DNA from: Candidatus Pantoea bituminis
Lineage (GTDB): Bacteria > Pseudomonadota > Gammaproteobacteria > Enterobacterales > Enterobacteriaceae
Assembly: GCF_018842675.1 (NCBI RefSeq)
Contig: NZ_JAGTWO010000004.1
Coordinates: forward strand, 2,418,001 to 2,482,000
Length of the DNA: 64,000 nt
Direction of reading: 5' to 3'
Shown: piece by piece, positions 29,207-41,718 of the stretch
Layout of the letters: each line of letters begins with the position of its first letter
How positions within the stretch are numbered: position 1 is the stretch's first letter
The notes under the pieces: model-generated
The model's input: only the letters and a program-made list of their open reading frames with translations
Told to the model about the DNA's origin: nothing
Database searches by the model: none
Made by a program: the position numbers and the translations under genes

Positions 29207-30372
29207 GCAACATTCTTGCAGTGGTTATTCCAGCTCTGTTAGCTGCTGGTGCAGCAAATGCAGCAGAAATTTATAATAAAGACGGCAACAAACTGGATCT
29301 GTACGGTAAAGCTGTTGGTTTGCATTACTTCTCTGACAACGACGGCAACGACGGCGACAACACCTATGTTCGCTTCGGTTTCAAAGGTGAAACTCAGATT
29401 AATGACCAACTGACCGGTTTCGGCCAGTGGGAATACAACGTTCAGGCTAACAACTCTGAAGGCTCTGACGCACAAGATGGTAACAGAACCCGTCTGGGCT
29501 TTGCTGGTCTGAAATTCGGCGATGCTGGCTCAATCGACTACGGCCGTAACTACGGTGTGGTTTACGATGCAATCGGCTGGACCGATATGCTGCCAGAGTT
29601 CGGTGGCGACTCAGGATACTCAGATAACTTCATGAACGGTCGTAGCACCGGTCTGTTGACCTACCGCAACACCAACTTCTTTGGTCTGGTTGATGGTTGG
29701 GACTTCGCTGTTCAGTATCAGGGTAAAAACGACCGTAGCGACACCCGTCGTGCGAACGGCGACGGCTGGGGCGTGTCAACCTCTTATACCTCACCAATTG
29801 GTCTGGGTATCGTAGGAGCTTATAGCAGCAGCGATCGTACCAATGACCAAGCAGCAGGCGCACAAACAACCTATACTGGCGGTACTGGCACAGCAGCGAC
29901 TACTACTGACGTTACCGGTGAAGGCGCGGGAAAACGTGCTGAAAACTGGGCAACCGCTATCAAGTATGATGCGAACAATATTTACCTGGCAGCGATGTAT
30001 GGTGAAACCCGCAATTCAACGCCTATTTCTGCATCTGGAAACGGTACTTTCGTAGCTGGTAACGGACAGACTTACACTGCCGCTTCGATTTCTGGCTTCG
30101 CTAATAAAGCGCAGAACTTTGAATTAGTTGCACAGTACCAGTTCGATTTCGGTCTGCGTCCGTCCATTGCCTATGTTCAGTCTAAAGGCAAAGACATTGA
30201 AGGCGTTGGCGATGCTGATATCGTTAAATATATCGATGTGGGCGCAACCTACTACTTCAACAAAAACATGTCTACCTATGTGGACTATCAGATCAACCAG
30301 CTGGACGACAACAATCCACTGGGTCTGGCTACAGACGACACCGTCGCTCTGGGTCTGGTATACCAGTTCTAA
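29197..30372 (+). CDS. ompF: Outer membrane porin OmpF
   Basis: The 391-residue general porin (E. coli OmpF 362) has a 23-residue signal peptide ending ANA before [17 protein letters not shown]. The constriction loop L3 motif [13 protein letters not shown] is present, and the protein ends in the aromatic LGLVYQF that Bam machinery recognises. It forms trimeric 16-strand barrels for passive diffusion of small hydrophilic solutes. Compared with E. coli OmpF it has two longer loops: a Gly/Thr/Ala-rich insertion around 29840-29935, and a second around 30015-30095 rich in Ser, Gly and Thr. The promoter and leader are conserved, and a terminator with a UUCG loop follows. Confidence 0.95.
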   Translation: MMKRNILAVVIPALLAAGAANAAEIYNKDGNKLDLYGKAVGLHYFSDNDGNDGDNTYVRFGFKGETQINDQLTGFGQWEYNVQANNSEGSDAQDGNRTRLGFAGLKFGDAGSIDYGRNYGVVYDAIGWTDMLPEFGGDSGYSDNFMNGRSTGLLTYRNTNFFGLVDGWDFAVQYQGKNDRSDTRRANGDGWGVSTSYTSPIGLGIVGAYSSSDRTNDQAAGAQTTYTGGTGTAATTTDVTGEGAGKRAENWATAIKYDANNIYLAAMYGETRNSTPISASGNGTFVAGNGQTYTAASISGFANKAQNFELVAQYQFDFGLRPSIAYVQSKGKDIEGVGDADIVKYIDVGATYYFNKNMSTYVDYQINQLDDNNPLGLATDDTVALGLVYQF

Positions 30373-30390
30373 GTTGAACTCAGAATTGCA

Positions 30391-30417
30391 AAAACGGAGC
30401 TTCGGCTCCGTTTTTTT
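30391..30417 (+). terminator. Rho-independent terminator of ompF
   Basis: ACGGAGC-TTCG-GCTCCGT forms a perfect stem with a stable UUCG tetraloop, followed by a T run. Confidence 0.92.
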
Positions 30418-30593
30418 ATGTCTACTCTATGCTCTTTCTTTACCTCGCTTATCACGTTTATTATTAGAATCTTAAATACTCTTATCCCTGATCGTTAAAT
30501 TGTGAATTTATCTCGCAAACGGTTGGCTTTTGCTCTGCTCAGCGCTAACCTGAGAGCTCATTTTGCTAAAGTTCACGCTACTGGACCTGACTC

Positions 30594-31784
30594 ATGTTTG
30601 AATCGATCTCTGCTGCACCCGCTGATCCTATTCTTGGACTGGCCGATCTGTTCCGCGCTGATGACCGCCCCCATAAAATTAATCTTGGTATTGGCGTCTA
30701 CAAAGATGAAACCGGCAAAACGCCTGTTCTGACTAGCGTTAAAAAAGCCGAACAGTATCTGCTTGAGAATGAAACCACTAAAAACTATCTCAGCATTGAT
30801 GGTTTGGCCGATTTCGCGCGCTGCACGCAGGAATTGCTGTTTGGCAAAGAGAATGCATTGATCACCTCAGGCCGCGCGCGTACTGCACAAACGCCTGGCG
30901 GTACAGGCGCACTGCGTGTAGCCGCAGATTTCCTTTCAACCCAAACCGCGGTGAAACGTATTTGGGTTAGCAATCCAAGCTGGCCGAACCATAAAAATGT
31001 GTTCAATGCTGCAGGCCTGGAAGTGTGTGAATACCACTATTACGATGCTGAAAACCACCAGCTGGATTTCGACGGTATGCTGGCATCCCTTAAAGAAGCC
31101 AAAGCGGGTGACGTAGTCCTGTTTCACGGCTGCTGTCACAACCCAACCGGTATCGATCCTACTGCAGAACAATGGCAGCAGCTGGCACAGCTTTCACACG
31201 CTAACGGCTGGCTGCCGCTGTTCGATTTTGCCTATCAGGGTTTCGCGCGTGGCCTTGATGAAGATGCTGAAGGTTTGCGCATTTTTGCGGCTTCGCATCA
31301 GGAGCTGATTGTTGCTAGCTCCTATTCGAAAAACTTCGGATTATACAATGAGCGCGTAGGGGCAATTACGCTGGTAGCAGCCGACGCTGCCGTGGCTGAT
31401 ACTACATTCAGCCAGGTTAAATACACCATTCGCGCCAACTATTCGAATCCACCCGCACACGGTGCTGCTGTTGTAGCGACCATTCTTGATAACGATGCTT
31501 TACGTACTATCTGGGAACAAGAGCTTTCAGATATGCGTCAACGTATTCAACGTATGCGCCATTTGTTTGTAAATACCCTGGCGGAGAAAGGTGCTCAGCG
31601 CGACTTTAGCTTTATCATCAAGCAGAACGGCATGTTTTCTTTCAGCGGACTGACTAAAGACCAGGTTATTCGCCTGCGCGAAGAGTTCGGGGTTTATGCC
31701 GTGAATTCAGGCCGAGTGAACGTAGCAGGCATGACACCAGATAATATGTCAGCGTTGTGTGAAGCGATTGTTGCTGTACTTTAA
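30594..31784 (+). CDS. aspC: Aspartate aminotransferase AspC
   Basis: The 396-residue pyridoxal-phosphate enzyme of fold type I has the same length as E. coli AspC. It interconverts aspartate and 2-oxoglutarate with oxaloacetate and glutamate. The PLP lysine lies in [16 protein letters not shown], the cofactor contacts in [13 protein letters not shown] and [12 protein letters not shown], and the substrate arginine in [10 protein letters not shown]. It lies downstream of ompF with its own 200-base upstream region. The downstream hairpin also serves the convergent gloC gene. Confidence 0.97.
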   Translation: MFESISAAPADPILGLADLFRADDRPHKINLGIGVYKDETGKTPVLTSVKKAEQYLLENETTKNYLSIDGLADFARCTQELLFGKENALITSGRARTAQTPGGTGALRVAADFLSTQTAVKRIWVSNPSWPNHKNVFNAAGLEVCEYHYYDAENHQLDFDGMLASLKEAKAGDVVLFHGCCHNPTGIDPTAEQWQQLAQLSHANGWLPLFDFAYQGFARGLDEDAEGLRIFAASHQELIVASSYSKNFGLYNERVGAITLVAADAAVADTTFSQVKYTIRANYSNPPAHGAAVVATILDNDALRTIWEQELSDMRQRIQRMRHLFVNTLAEKGAQRDFSFIIKQNGMFSFSGLTKDQVIRLREEFGVYAVNSGRVNVAGMTPDNMSALCEAIVAVL

Positions 31785-31800
31785 GCAGAATTAGCGTCAT

Positions 31801-31829
31801 AAAAAAATGGGCCAAATGGCCCATTTTTT
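31801..31829. terminator. Bidirectional terminator between aspC and gloC
   Basis: TGGGCC-AAAT-GGCCCA is flanked by seven A on the left and six T on the right, between the convergent stops. Confidence 0.88.
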
Positions 31830-31841
31830 ATTGCAGAAACG

Positions 31842-32471
31842 TTATTGCAGGAAAGGATTGCTCAGACGTTCTCTTCCCAACGTTGACGTCGCGCCATGCC
31901 CTGGCACAAATTCAACATCATCGCCTAATGGCAGCAATTTTGTTTTAATTGCCTCGATCAGATGCTGATGATTTCCCTGCGGGAAATCAGTGCGACCCAC
32001 ACCACCATTAAAGATCACATCCCCTGAGATCAGTAATCGTCCAACACGATCAAAAAAGACGATGTGACCTGGCGTATGGCCGGGGCAATGTAATATATCC
32101 AGCGTCACTAAACCTACCTGCACGCTGTCGCCCTCTTCCAGCCATCGATCGGGCGTAAAGGCAGCACAATCGTCCAGGCCGAACATACGGCTTTGCAGCG
32201 GTAACGACGCCAACAGGAATGCGTCCAGTTTTTGTGGTCCAATAATCGGAGCCGAGTAAAACGCTGCCAGTTCAGCCGCCGCGCCTACGTGATCCAGATG
32301 CCCATGCGTTAACAAGATCTGCGCAGGCTTTAAATTAAGCTGTTCAAGCGTTTGCTTGAGGGTAGATGCATCGCCACCCGGATCGACCAGCGCCGCTTCG
32401 CGCGTGGTTTCACACCAGATAACAGAGCAGTTCTGTGCAAACGCAGTAACAGGAATAATGTGGTATTTCAT
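31842..32471 (-). CDS. gloC: Glyoxalase II-type hydroxyacylglutathione hydrolase GloC (YcbL)
   Basis: The 209-residue metallo-beta-lactamase fold protein carries the metal motif THGHLDH at about residues 55-61, HCPGHTPGH and ISGDVIF downstream. It matches E. coli YcbL/GloC, a type II glyoxalase hydrolysing S-lactoylglutathione. The start is the ATG at 32471 with GGAGCG upstream, matching [11 protein letters not shown]; the frame opens 21 bases earlier. It ends NPFLQ, six residues shorter than E. coli. It lies 35 bases after ycbK on the same strand. Confidence 0.94.
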   Translation of the reverse strand: MKYHIIPVTAFAQNCSVIWCETTREAALVDPGGDASTLKQTLEQLNLKPAQILLTHGHLDHVGAAAELAAFYSAPIIGPQKLDAFLLASLPLQSRMFGLDDCAAFTPDRWLEEGDSVQVGLVTLDILHCPGHTPGHIVFFDRVGRLLISGDVIFNGGVGRTDFPQGNHQHLIEAIKTKLLPLGDDVEFVPGHGATSTLGRERLSNPFLQ

Positions 32472-32506
32472 AACGCTCCATGACCGACACACGCAGCGTT
32501 GCCGGT

Positions 32507-33058
32507 TTACGACCAGTGCCTGACCGGCCCGGTATCAATGTGCACAAAGTTGCTGCGTGGGTAATATCCTACACCACCAGCGCGCATTGTTAATGCCGCT
32601 TTGCGTACATTGCTTAGCGCAATGCCTTCAATATGGAAATCCATCGCCTGGCCTTTGGTGTGGTAGCTATGTTTGGCTACACCCGGCCCGCTTTCACGCA
32701 ACATATTGTTCGTTGATAAAGAACGATAGCCGGAAATCAGCTGAACCGGTTTACGCGTTTCCAGCAATGCTTGCAGACGGAAAATTTGATCAAACAGATG
32801 GGGATCAATGCTTTTTACTTTGTTAGCGCGGAAATCGCGAAAGAAATGGTTCAAGCGCGATAACTCATCCTTGTCGTAACTTTTCCCGTTGAAAAACTCA
32901 GTTTTCAACGTTTCGCCAGTGTGCAGATTGTTGAGTGTCAATACACGTGGACGAGAAGTTGAAAGTGAGGCCCTTGCGGATGTCGGCAACAATGCCAGAC
33001 CTGCGGCTGCGCTTCCGCAAAGCAGTAATTTACGACGAAAAGAATCAATATTAGACAT
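32507..33058 (-). CDS. ycbK: YcbK family (DUF882) peptidase M15-like protein, Tat-type signal
   Basis: The 183-residue protein (E. coli 182) has a twin-arginine-like export signal, [23 protein letters not shown]. The catalytic region carries the M15 metal-site pattern: [12 protein letters not shown] and [12 protein letters not shown]. It probably acts on peptidoglycan in the periplasm, consistent with ldtD upstream; the exact bond cleaved is not known to me. The ATG at 33058 gives the homologous N-terminus; the frame opens 51 bases earlier. Confidence 0.92.
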   Translation of the reverse strand: MSNIDSFRRKLLLCGSAAAGLALLPTSARASLSTSRPRVLTLNNLHTGETLKTEFFNGKSYDKDELSRLNHFFRDFRANKVKSIDPHLFDQIFRLQALLETRKPVQLISGYRSLSTNNMLRESGPGVAKHSYHTKGQAMDFHIEGIALSNVRKAALTMRAGGVGYYPRSNFVHIDTGPVRHWS

Positions 33059-33244
33059 GTAACGTGTTACCTGAGAGTGAAAGCTTAGAAATGTGCAAAA
33101 AGCGCACAAGGCCGAACCTTAACTTTCTCTCAAAGGATCGTCAACCCGTGACAAGGGAGTTTGTGCGGCGATCCCGCTCAGGACCGCCTTTTCAAGACAT
33201 GGCTTACTTTTTATAAGCCTTGAAGAGTGAAGAAAAATCAACCA

Positions 33245-35056
33245 CTAGAGCAAAAGCTGTTCTGCTCGCAGCAATACCTGACTGCCTGAGCGCGCAGTAT
33301 CATCATAATTGTAAATATCTGTTCGATATTGTGGTTTGCCATCATCCGCCACCCATGCAGTCAGGTAGTAAAGATTAACCGGAATGCGGTGACGAATAGG
33401 GACATAGCGCGTGTCCCCTTCTTTAAGCGTACTTGAGATGCGACTGTCGTTCCAACCCGCATCTTGTAGCAGCAAACCCGCCAGTTCAGAGGCTTTATTG
33501 ACGCGCACACATCCAGAACTCAGTGCACGAATATCACGCTGAAATAAGTTGTGGTTCGGCGTGTCATGCAGATAGATCGCGTCTGAGCTTGGCATATTGA
33601 ATTTATAGCGGCCCAGAGAATTGGTTGCGCCAGGTGCCTGGCGTAAGCGATAAGGGAAAGAGGAAGCCGACACCATACTCCAGTCAATCATGCTGGGATC
33701 CATGACCTGCGCATCTGCACTCCATCCTGATAGCAACGTGTAACCATGCTTGTAAAGGTAGGTAGGATCTTGCTTCACCTTCGGAATGATATCCTGACGT
33801 ACCAGCGTGGTGGGCACATTCCAGGGAGGATTAAGCACCACATTGTTCAACGCGCTGCGCATCAGCGGTGTTTTGCGATCGGGACGACCAACGATAACCC
33901 GCGATGAAAGGATCTTGTTGCCGTTGTTGTAATAGATCAGCGAGTAGTTTGCGATGTTCACCATGATGCCGTTATGCATATCATCCGGCAGCAAGCGAAG
34001 GCGCTGAATATTCAATGCCAGCAATGCGGCACGCATTTGCGGCGAGACATTTAGCCATTCGCGGGTACGTGGGCCAATCGCGCCATCATCCGCCAGACCT
34101 TGCCACTGCTGGAAACGCTTAACGGCAGCCACCAGCGTGTTGTCATAAATATTTTCTGCGCTGACCTCTGCGCTCATATTTTGTACATTACCCAACGCTT
34201 GCGGTGGCTGTGCCGGCAGATCGTTAACGCTGGTTGCCGAAGGGCTCACTGCTATTGGCTGTTCACTTTGGCTCACCGGTTCGGCAGCCGTCGGCACAGC
34301 ATCATCGGTGGGTGCTGGCGTCGCGATCTGCGCCGTCATCATGCCGCTGCGCTGTAAGATCTCACGTAAAGCCGGTACATCGTCGCTGACCTGGCCTGGA
34401 CGTAGCGTTTGGCTATTTTTCAGCTGCGGCCAGGGAAGTTTATCGCTAAGCAGGTTTTTTAATGCCGTATGCATGGGTACATATTGAGGATGCTGCGGTG
34501 TTAAGGAGCTGATGAAAGCACCATTTGCCCCGGCATTCACTGCATTTAACCAATGATTCACGACCGCCACTGAGGGCTGAGCCAATTTGTAGGGCACGTT
34601 GCTGTAAAGCCAGGTTTCGCCTTGAGTAGGAACATTCGAGACAAATTGCAAATAGCCGAGCATCGCATCAGACAGCACCACATCGCGGGCAAAGCCTTTG
34701 ATATTCGGATCGGTTAGACGATCAACCCAGCGAGTAAATTGCGGCTGCACACCAGAAAGCGCAACTTCGGCCAGCTGCTGCTGAAATTTCTGTACTGCAT
34801 CCCGGTCTTGCCAAATCGGTTGCATCTGACGCGACGCATAAATTGTAGCCAGTGAAGCCTGGTAAAAAGGTCGATCGGCACCTGAGAAAGCCTGCTGAAT
34901 TTGTTGCTGACTTTCACTGACCGACAGCGTTCCTTGTGTCGTTCCAGGTAACGCACTAATGATAGCGGCTTGCGATACGCCAACAGGAATAACGGTTAGC
35001 GCCAGTGCTAACAATGAAATAACGCGACGGTGTTTCAACTTATTGACCAGCAACAT
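33245..35056 (-). CDS. ldtD: L,D-transpeptidase LdtD (YcbB)
   Basis: The 603-residue periplasmic enzyme (E. coli 615) makes 3-3 cross-links in peptidoglycan. It has an N-terminal signal segment ([20 protein letters not shown]), a helical scaffold, a peptidoglycan-binding domain near residues 300-340 ([20 protein letters not shown]) and a C-terminal YkuD domain with the catalytic cysteine in [14 protein letters not shown] and the upstream [11 protein letters not shown] histidine. A Pro/Ala/Ser-rich linker (about residues 245-290) separates the domains. It lies 150 bases downstream of mukB but beyond the mukB terminator, so it probably has its own promoter; E. coli ldtD responds to Cpx. Confidence 0.96.
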   Translation of the reverse strand: MLLVNKLKHRRVISLLALALTVIPVGVSQAAIISALPGTTQGTLSVSESQQQIQQAFSGADRPFYQASLATIYASRQMQPIWQDRDAVQKFQQQLAEVALSGVQPQFTRWVDRLTDPNIKGFARDVVLSDAMLGYLQFVSNVPTQGETWLYSNVPYKLAQPSVAVVNHWLNAVNAGANGAFISSLTPQHPQYVPMHTALKNLLSDKLPWPQLKNSQTLRPGQVSDDVPALREILQRSGMMTAQIATPAPTDDAVPTAAEPVSQSEQPIAVSPSATSVNDLPAQPPQALGNVQNMSAEVSAENIYDNTLVAAVKRFQQWQGLADDGAIGPRTREWLNVSPQMRAALLALNIQRLRLLPDDMHNGIMVNIANYSLIYYNNGNKILSSRVIVGRPDRKTPLMRSALNNVVLNPPWNVPTTLVRQDIIPKVKQDPTYLYKHGYTLLSGWSADAQVMDPSMIDWSMVSASSFPYRLRQAPGATNSLGRYKFNMPSSDAIYLHDTPNHNLFQRDIRALSSGCVRVNKASELAGLLLQDAGWNDSRISSTLKEGDTRYVPIRHRIPVNLYYLTAWVADDGKPQYRTDIYNYDDTARSGSQVLLRAEQLLL

Positions 35057-35141
35057 CCCTGCCCCCTTGATTAATCTACTGCGCAGCGTTCCTTGAGATT
35101 ACTGCGATTGGGCTGCCACTTATATTTATGAGTATAAGAAT

Positions 35142-35177
35142 AAAAAACGGCATTTGCCTCAATCGACAAATGCCGTC
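35142..35177 (-). terminator. Rho-independent terminator of the cmoM-mukFEB operon
   Basis: On the minus strand ACGGCATTTG and CAAATGCCGT form a perfect 10-base stem with a 10-base loop, followed by TTTTTTA, 30 bases after the mukB stop. Confidence 0.93.
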
Positions 35178-35206
35178 ACCAGATTAACCAATGGCGCAGT
35201 TTTTGA

Positions 35207-38200
35207 CTACGATTCCACCTGCGATTTTTCTATTGCGAAATGGGGACTGGAACCAGCCTCGCTTTCAGACCGCGTCGGCGCTGGATCGGCTGCAAAGCCG
35301 CGCAAACCCACAACGTGAACGTGCTCGGTATTGTTAAATACCTTACGGACCAGTTTATAGGTTGTGCCTTTTTCCGGGCTGATGTTCTCTGGCGCTGCAA
35401 TAACCAGCTGCATTTCCAGACGTTCGCACAGTTCAAACAGCGTGGCAATTGAGCGCGCATCCAGACGTGCTGCTTCGTCAAGGAACAACAAGCGACAAGG
35501 CGAGATGTCTTTGCCACGCAGACGGCGCGACTCCTCTTCCCAGCTCTGTACCACCATCACCAGAATTGACATCCCTGTACCGATGGCTTCACCCGTTGAC
35601 AGCGCGCCACTTTCTGCGCGCAACCAGCCGTCGGAGCCCCGATTGACCTCCACTTCCATCTCAAGATAGTTACGGTAATCCAGCAGCTCTTCACCGATGG
35701 TTTGCGGCGTCCGCTGGCCCATATCAATCTGAGGATTCAGACGTTGATAGAGCTTCGCCAAGGCTTCAGAGAAGGTCAGACGATTACTGTTAAACAGGTC
35801 TTGATGCTGTTCATGTTCTTCCGACAGCGTGTCGAGCAGCATCGCATGGGTTTCACGCACGTTGACGTTCAGTCGCACGCTGCGAACCTGACCAAAACTC
35901 ACCGTCTGCAAACCCTGATTCAGTTGGCGAATACGGTTTTGCTCACGCTGAATGGTTTTGCGAATGATATTCGCCACGCTGCGTGAGCTGATTGCCAGCG
36001 TTTGTTCACGCGCCGTTAGCTCTTCAGTCAGACGGTTCAGTTCAATTTCCATCTGCTCAATGGCTTCAACCGGATCGTCGGTACGAATAATATCCTGTCG
36101 AATACGTTCACGCAGATGCTGATAGACGGCGATGAAGAACTGAATTTTACGCTCTGGTCGCTTTGGATCTTCAGACAAGCGCAACACATCACGCAGGTGT
36201 TCATTATCCGCAACGGCCAGACGCAGCGCACCCAATGCCTTATCCGACATGGAACGCAGCTCATCACCGCTTAAATAGGCCAGTTCACGACGGTGCAGAC
36301 GACGTTCAACGCCATTGTCTTTTACCAAACGCAGCACTAAACACCAACCCGCTTTGGCGCTGACAACCTGGTCACGTTTCTGATGATAATCGCGTTCGAG
36401 GTGACGCAGCTTCTTACGCAGCGCTTCCATCTCTGCTTCACAGAAGGTCAGCTGTTTTTCCAGCTGATTACGACGCGCACGGTTGTGGCTTAGTGCGGTA
36501 TAAAGCTCATCACGGCGAATGCGGGCGCGCTCTTCAGCGCGGCTATCAGCGTGTACGCCAATATCCTGCATCTCCTGCTGCAACTCTTTCAGCATATCGC
36601 GCTTGGCGTCATAGGCGCTTTTCAACGAAGCCAGCACCTGTGAATATTGTGTCAGCTGCGCCTGATGCTCGCGCAGACGTTCACGCGTGCGGCTGCGCTC
36701 ACCTTCAGCCTGCTCAAGGCGTTGACGCAATTTATCGCTGAGATCGTTGTTTCCGTTCAACATGCCAGCAGAATCTTCATAGCTGAAATGCGCCCGACGC
36801 TGCACCACTTCAGTCAGCGCGAAGGCTTGCTGACGTGCATTGCGTTGCTGCTGTTGCGCCTGCTGATAATCAGCCTGCAGCTGTTCATGTTGCTCAGGAT
36901 CGCTTTGCAAAACAGTAATCAGCGGTTCGAGCTTCGCCAACTTCGCGCCGTGTTGATGCAGGAAGCGTGCGGCATCTTGCGCTTCTTCGACCTGCTCACG
37001 GATCTCTTCACAGCGATCGGCCAGCGTCTCATCGAGCAGCAGGTTAACGCGCGGCAGCAAACGGTTCAGCTGCGCGACACCCTCTTTCGCCTGTTCGTAC
37101 TGCTGACGCTGCTGCTGATTGTTGCTTTCATGTTGATTCAGCGCGCGTTCTAATTCACCGCGACGTCCGCCAAGCTGGCGAATCTGCGCTTCTGGATCAT
37201 CATCAAACGCCACAGCCAAATGACTGCCGATAAAACGGCTGAACGACTGATGCAGACGCTGCGTTTTCTGCACATCAAATGACAGCGTGGCGTAACGTTC
37301 AGCCAGACGATCGCGCTCGGCATGCAGCAGTTCCAACTGATTTTCACGTGCGGCACGACCAAACAGCGGCACTTTCGGGAAGCGTGAATAGCGCCATTGA
37401 CGCTCAGCGACCTTCACCACTACCGCGTTTTGTAACTCATCAACACTGAATACGCTGTCATCAAATGACTGCGGATCACCCTCGATCAGATAAAGATCTT
37501 CTGGACACTCTTCGAGACCATCCAGCTGCTCGCGCACCAGTGACAGATCCGGCACCACAATGGCGTGTCGCGAAGGACCGTACAAGGCTGAGAAGTAAGG
37601 TGCATCGTCAAGCGTAACGTCATCATAGATTTCCGATAACAACACGCCGCCAAAACGTTCTGCCAGCTGGTTTAAGCGCGCATCATCTGCGCCACCAGGC
37701 TGACTAAGGCGTTCAATTTGCTGTTCAACGTCACGCTTACGCGCTGCCACTTCATCGCGGGCAACCGTGGTTTCACGTTCGCGCTCCAGCAGTTGCTGCA
37801 TGTATTCGGTAACGTGTTGGCTGCTCGCCAATTCCTGCCCGGTTTGTTCACTCAGCTGAGTCAGAATTTCTTGCGCCGCCAGCCAGTGTGGCGCACGCGT
37901 AGTCAGCGCAGTAATGCGCTCGCGTAGCTGCTCCAGCTCCTGACGCATTTTCATGCGCTGTTCACCGGCATCCGCCACGCTGCTGTTCAGATGCTCAATT
38001 TGCGCTTCCAGTTCGCGCTGCAAACCTTCCAGAGCATCCGCGTCATAGTGCTGACCTTGACGCTTGCAGAACTCGGCTAACAAGCGTTCTGCATCATGCT
38101 GCTCGCGCAGACGCTGCTCCAGCTCATTCAACCGCAGGCGCAGCGAAGAGAGTTGATCGGCGTGATGGCGCTGATTATTGGCATCGCGCAATAATTCACG

Positions 38201-39693
38201 TCCGGTTTGCCACGCATCCTGACGGCTGACATCGCCGGCAATACTGGTAACCAAAGCCAACGCCTGCTCAAACTGGCTGTGCGCGGCTTCTGCTACGCTC
38301 AGCTTCTGCTCAAGGCGCAGCAGACGCTCGGTAGCCTCTTCTTCTTTGGCCTGGAAACTTTCCTGCCATTCAGCGGCATTGTCGATGGTTAAGTCAGGTA
38401 ACTGACACAGCGCACGGGCACGCTCCAGCGCCTGCAAAGCTTGCTGATACTGAATCGCACGCGTTTGCTGCACATCAAGTGCTTGCTGGAAATCAGCCAG
38501 CTGGCTTTTTAGTTCATCCACTTCCAGCTCAGCGGCTTCGGCACGGGCCTCATTCTCTTCCTGAATTTCGCGCGCTTCAGCCACCACTTCAGTCTGCTCT
38601 TCCAGACGAAGCGTGAGGTCTTCAATGTCACCGTCGTAGCGCTCGATTTTTCCTGCTGGCGCATCGCGGTTTGCACTAAATTCAGGTGATCGCTGGCTGC
38701 CTGATAATCCACTTCAAGATCATTTTCCGCACCGCTGTGCTCCGACAATTCGCGCGCCATTTCAATGTGGCGATATTGCTCTGACGCCAGCTGTTTTCGG
38801 CTGCTAAACAGGTCATTACGCAGCAACAAGGCGCTATCCAAATGGATGCGGCGCTCGTTAGCGTGACGCATATAGTCAGCGGAGACATAATTTGTTGCTT
38901 CGGAGATCAGATGCTTAAACAGATCGCGATCGGATTGCGTTACGCGAATCGCTTCCAGCGTCATGCGGTTTTCGCGCAGCGCAGCTTCCATATCCTGGAA
39001 CGCTTTACGCACGCCGCTGTTTTCCGGCAACAGATAATCACGCAGCGATCGGGTAATGGCGCTGGAAATCCCGCCATACAGCGAGGCTTCAATCAGGCGA
39101 TAGAACTTGCTGCGATCGCTGGCCGAGCGCAAACGACGCGGCACCACGCCCAGATCAAACAGCATGGCGTGATAATCGATAACAGAGTTGTACTGACGGA
39201 ACTGCACACCTTCTTGCGCTTCAACACGTTCTTTTACTTCATTGAGCGGCAGCACGCGCGCCTGACGGCTGTTCAATACTTCCGTCAGCATGTCGGTGGG
39301 ATTGGTGTCAGTTGGCAAACCGTGAATGCTGAACGGTTTGATATCAACTTTTTTGTCGCGGCCCGCGACCTGCTGCAAACGAACCCCCACCACCACACGT
39401 TGATGGCGTGAGTTCACCACGTCCAGCATTGAGTAGCAGACGCCGGCACGCAATTTACCGTGCAAGCCTTTGTCGCGTGAACCCGAGGTTGCGCCCGCTT
39501 CCGTGGTGTTACGGAAGTGCAGCAGCGTCAGATCGGGGATCAACGCAGTCACAAACGCCGCCATGGTGGTGGATTTGCCAGCCCCGTTTCCGCCTGACAG
39601 CGTGGTGACCAACTCATCCAGATCAAAGGTACGTGCAAAGAAGCCGTTCCAGTTAATCAGCGTTAGCGAACGAAATTTTCCGCGTTCAATCAT
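35207..39693 (-). CDS. mukB: Chromosome partition protein MukB (frameshifted in this sequence)
   Basis: This is the SMC-like condensin subunit with Walker [10 protein letters not shown] at residues 34-42, a hinge inside a very long coiled coil, and a C-terminal head with signature [10 protein letters not shown] and Walker [12 protein letters not shown]. The frame breaks at 38647-38651: the N-terminal part reads [16 protein letters not shown] and ends, and the rest is open from just upstream. One extra base in the five-T run restores [22 protein letters not shown] and about 1495 residues (E. coli 1486). Loss of MukB is severely deleterious, so this is most likely a sequencing indel. The start overlaps the mukE stop (ATGA). 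Confidence 0.95.
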
Positions 39694-40415
39694 GCTTGCT
39701 GTTCCTCCGCGTTATCACTCGCTTCGCTGTCATTCTCTTCAGGCTCATCGGCTTCAACTGGCGCCGTTGCATTTTCGAACAGCATTGCTTCACCGTCACG
39801 AATCAAGCGTAACTGCGCTTCGCGGGCATCATCACCGCTGCGCACGTCGGCACCAAAGCGAAATACTGATTCAGTAATGCGAAATTTGCTGCTGTCATTG
39901 CCAAAGAACCACACCATACCCAGACGACGCAGGCGACTCAGCGAGGCGCGCGTTTTCTCCTGCAGTTTGGCGCGATCCAGATCCGAACCGGTTGAACGCT
40001 GATTAACCAGTTTCAACAGTTTATTTTCATCAGCCAGCGACAGCAGCTCATCGTAAAGCTCCTGCTGGGTGAAGATACCTTCATTGGCCAAACGTTCTGG
40101 GCTGAGATAGAGATAGCAAAGGATTTTGCCTACCATCATATCCAGCTCAGACAATACAGAACGCGGGATTAACGTAGTCGAACGCGGGCGCAGGTAGAAA
40201 AATCCCTCTGGCGCACGGATCAGCTCAACGTTGTAGCGAGCGTAAAATTCTTCAATATATTCCTGGTAATCCATCAGAAAAGCGTGGTTATCCAGCTCTT
40301 CAATACCTATATGTCGTCCCGCGCGTAACTGGCTGTCTAACGCAGGGAAAAGCGGATTTGCCAGTGCCTGGGCCAGTTTAACTGGCATCACTTGTTCAAT
40401 ATTTGTCGATGACAT
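39690..40415 (-). CDS. mukE: Chromosome partition protein MukE
   Basis: The 241-residue protein (E. coli 234) has a KITE-type tandem winged-helix fold that bridges MukF and the MukB heads. The N-terminus [20 protein letters not shown] and the core [20 protein letters not shown] are nearly identical to E. coli. The tail is acidic and low complexity ([20 protein letters not shown]). The ATG at 40415 lies 20 bases inside the end of mukF, and its stop overlaps the mukB start, so the three subunits are translationally coupled. Confidence 0.97.
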   Translation of the reverse strand: MSSTNIEQVMPVKLAQALANPLFPALDSQLRAGRHIGIEELDNHAFLMDYQEYIEEFYARYNVELIRAPEGFFYLRPRSTTLIPRSVLSELDMMVGKILCYLYLSPERLANEGIFTQQELYDELLSLADENKLLKLVNQRSTGSDLDRAKLQEKTRASLSRLRRLGMVWFFGNDSSKFRITESVFRFGADVRSGDDAREAQLRLIRDGEAMLFENATAPVEADEPEENDSEASDNAEEQQA

Positions 40416-41718
40416 GTGCCTGCACCTTGGCTCCGTAATCATTAATGGCCTGCCATTCCACGGGCAAGCCGGCTAAATCAGCTTCTGCTACGCCGAGACG
40501 CACGGCCTGGTCCACCACAATACGCGCGAGATCGAAATGTCGAGCCCGTGGATATTGCGCCAGGTAATCGCGCATCACTGTGGCGAGGTTGAGCGGTTTT
40601 TGCTGAGACTTATACTCTTGCAGCGCTTCTTCAATCATCGCTGCCAGCTGCTCGCGAATTTCATTGAACTCTTCGTACTCAAGTTCGGCGGGCAGTTCAC
40701 CCATCACCTCTTCATTACGCAGCGTCAGCTCTTCGTCGCGCATGTCATACAGCCGCTCAGCGTTGGCGTAAGTGAGCGCCCATGGCGCATCGAAGTAATT
40801 TTGGACTGACAAGCGCAAGCGTTGTGCAAAGACGCGGTTTTTATCCATGTCGATGGCAGTACGAATAAATTTATGTACGTGGCGGTCGTAACCAATCCAC
40901 AGGTCAATTGCCTGCTGGCCCCAACTGGTAATACGGTCGAGTTTGCTTTGCAGATCAAACACCAGCTTGTCGACGAAGCCTAAATCCGGGCTGTCGAGCG
41001 TGGCATCTTGAATGCGCAACAGGTTTTCTTGCAGCTTATCGCCAGCGGCTTCCAACGTATCTTGCAGCTCACGTAGCGTCCCGGAGGTTTCCGACAGCAA
41101 CATTTCACAGCTGGATATCGCCGCTCGCCAGTCTTTATTCAGCAAATCGGCGATGTCATGTTTCACTGCCTGCTGCTGCTCATCCATCAGACGTTGAGTC
41201 ATGTCGATGCTGTCGAAAATCTCAGCGACAGAGTATTTCAGCGGCGCGAATACGTTACGGTGCCAGTGAAATTCATCGCCATTTTCTTCGGCGGCATCAG
41301 CAGCGCGCTTCAGCTCATTCGCGACAATCGACAGCTGCATAGATAAACGCAACGTGGAGAACTCACGCTGGCGGATGTAATAATCGGTGATGCCGATTGC
41401 CAACGGCGTCAGGCGATAAATTGCATTGCCTTCCGTCAGTTCGCTGGTGAATCGGTTGAGTAAGCGCTGGCGCACCATGTCATTGATAGCGTTATTTGCG
41501 CGTACCAGCACGGTTTCGTAGGTTTGTTCGAAAGCTTTACTGACATGACGAAAGGCATCTATCAAATCGCCTTCACTCATTTCGCCATCCATCCGCTCAC
41601 CGTTAAGGGTGGCGATGGCCAGCAAAAAGGCCAGACGTTCTACTGGCAGCGCAAGCGAAAAATCATTCTTACGCGCCCAGGATACCAATTCAGGTACCGT
41701 CTGGGAAAATTCACTCAT
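40396..41718 (-). CDS. mukF: Chromosome partition protein MukF (kleisin)
   Basis: The 440-residue kleisin has the same length as in E. coli. It has an N-terminal winged-helix dimerisation domain, a middle helical region and a C-terminal winged helix that contacts MukB. The start [20 protein letters not shown] with AAGGACG upstream fixes the ATG at 41718; the frame extends 78 bases further upstream into cmoM. Its start overlaps the cmoM stop by ATGA and its end overlaps mukE by 20 bases. Confidence 0.98.
   Translation of the reverse strand: MSEFSQTVPELVSWARKNDFSLALPVERLAFLLAIATLNGERMDGEMSEGDLIDAFRHVSKAFEQTYETVLVRANNAINDMVRQRLLNRFTSELTEGNAIYRLTPLAIGITDYYIRQREFSTLRLSMQLSIVANELKRAADAAEENGDEFHWHRNVFAPLKYSVAEIFDSIDMTQRLMDEQQQAVKHDIADLLNKDWRAAISSCEMLLSETSGTLRELQDTLEAAGDKLQENLLRIQDATLDSPDLGFVDKLVFDLQSKLDRITSWGQQAIDLWIGYDRHVHKFIRTAIDMDKNRVFAQRLRLSVQNYFDAPWALTYANAERLYDMRDEELTLRNEEVMGELPAELEYEEFNEIREQLAAMIEEALQEYKSQQKPLNLATVMRDYLAQYPRARHFDLARIVVDQAVRLGVAEADLAGLPVEWQAINDYGAKVQAHVIDKY

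Noticed and set aside
38842..39411. A 189-codon plus-strand frame opposite mukB
   Set aside because: Antisense to the conserved MukB head domain; no ribosome site.
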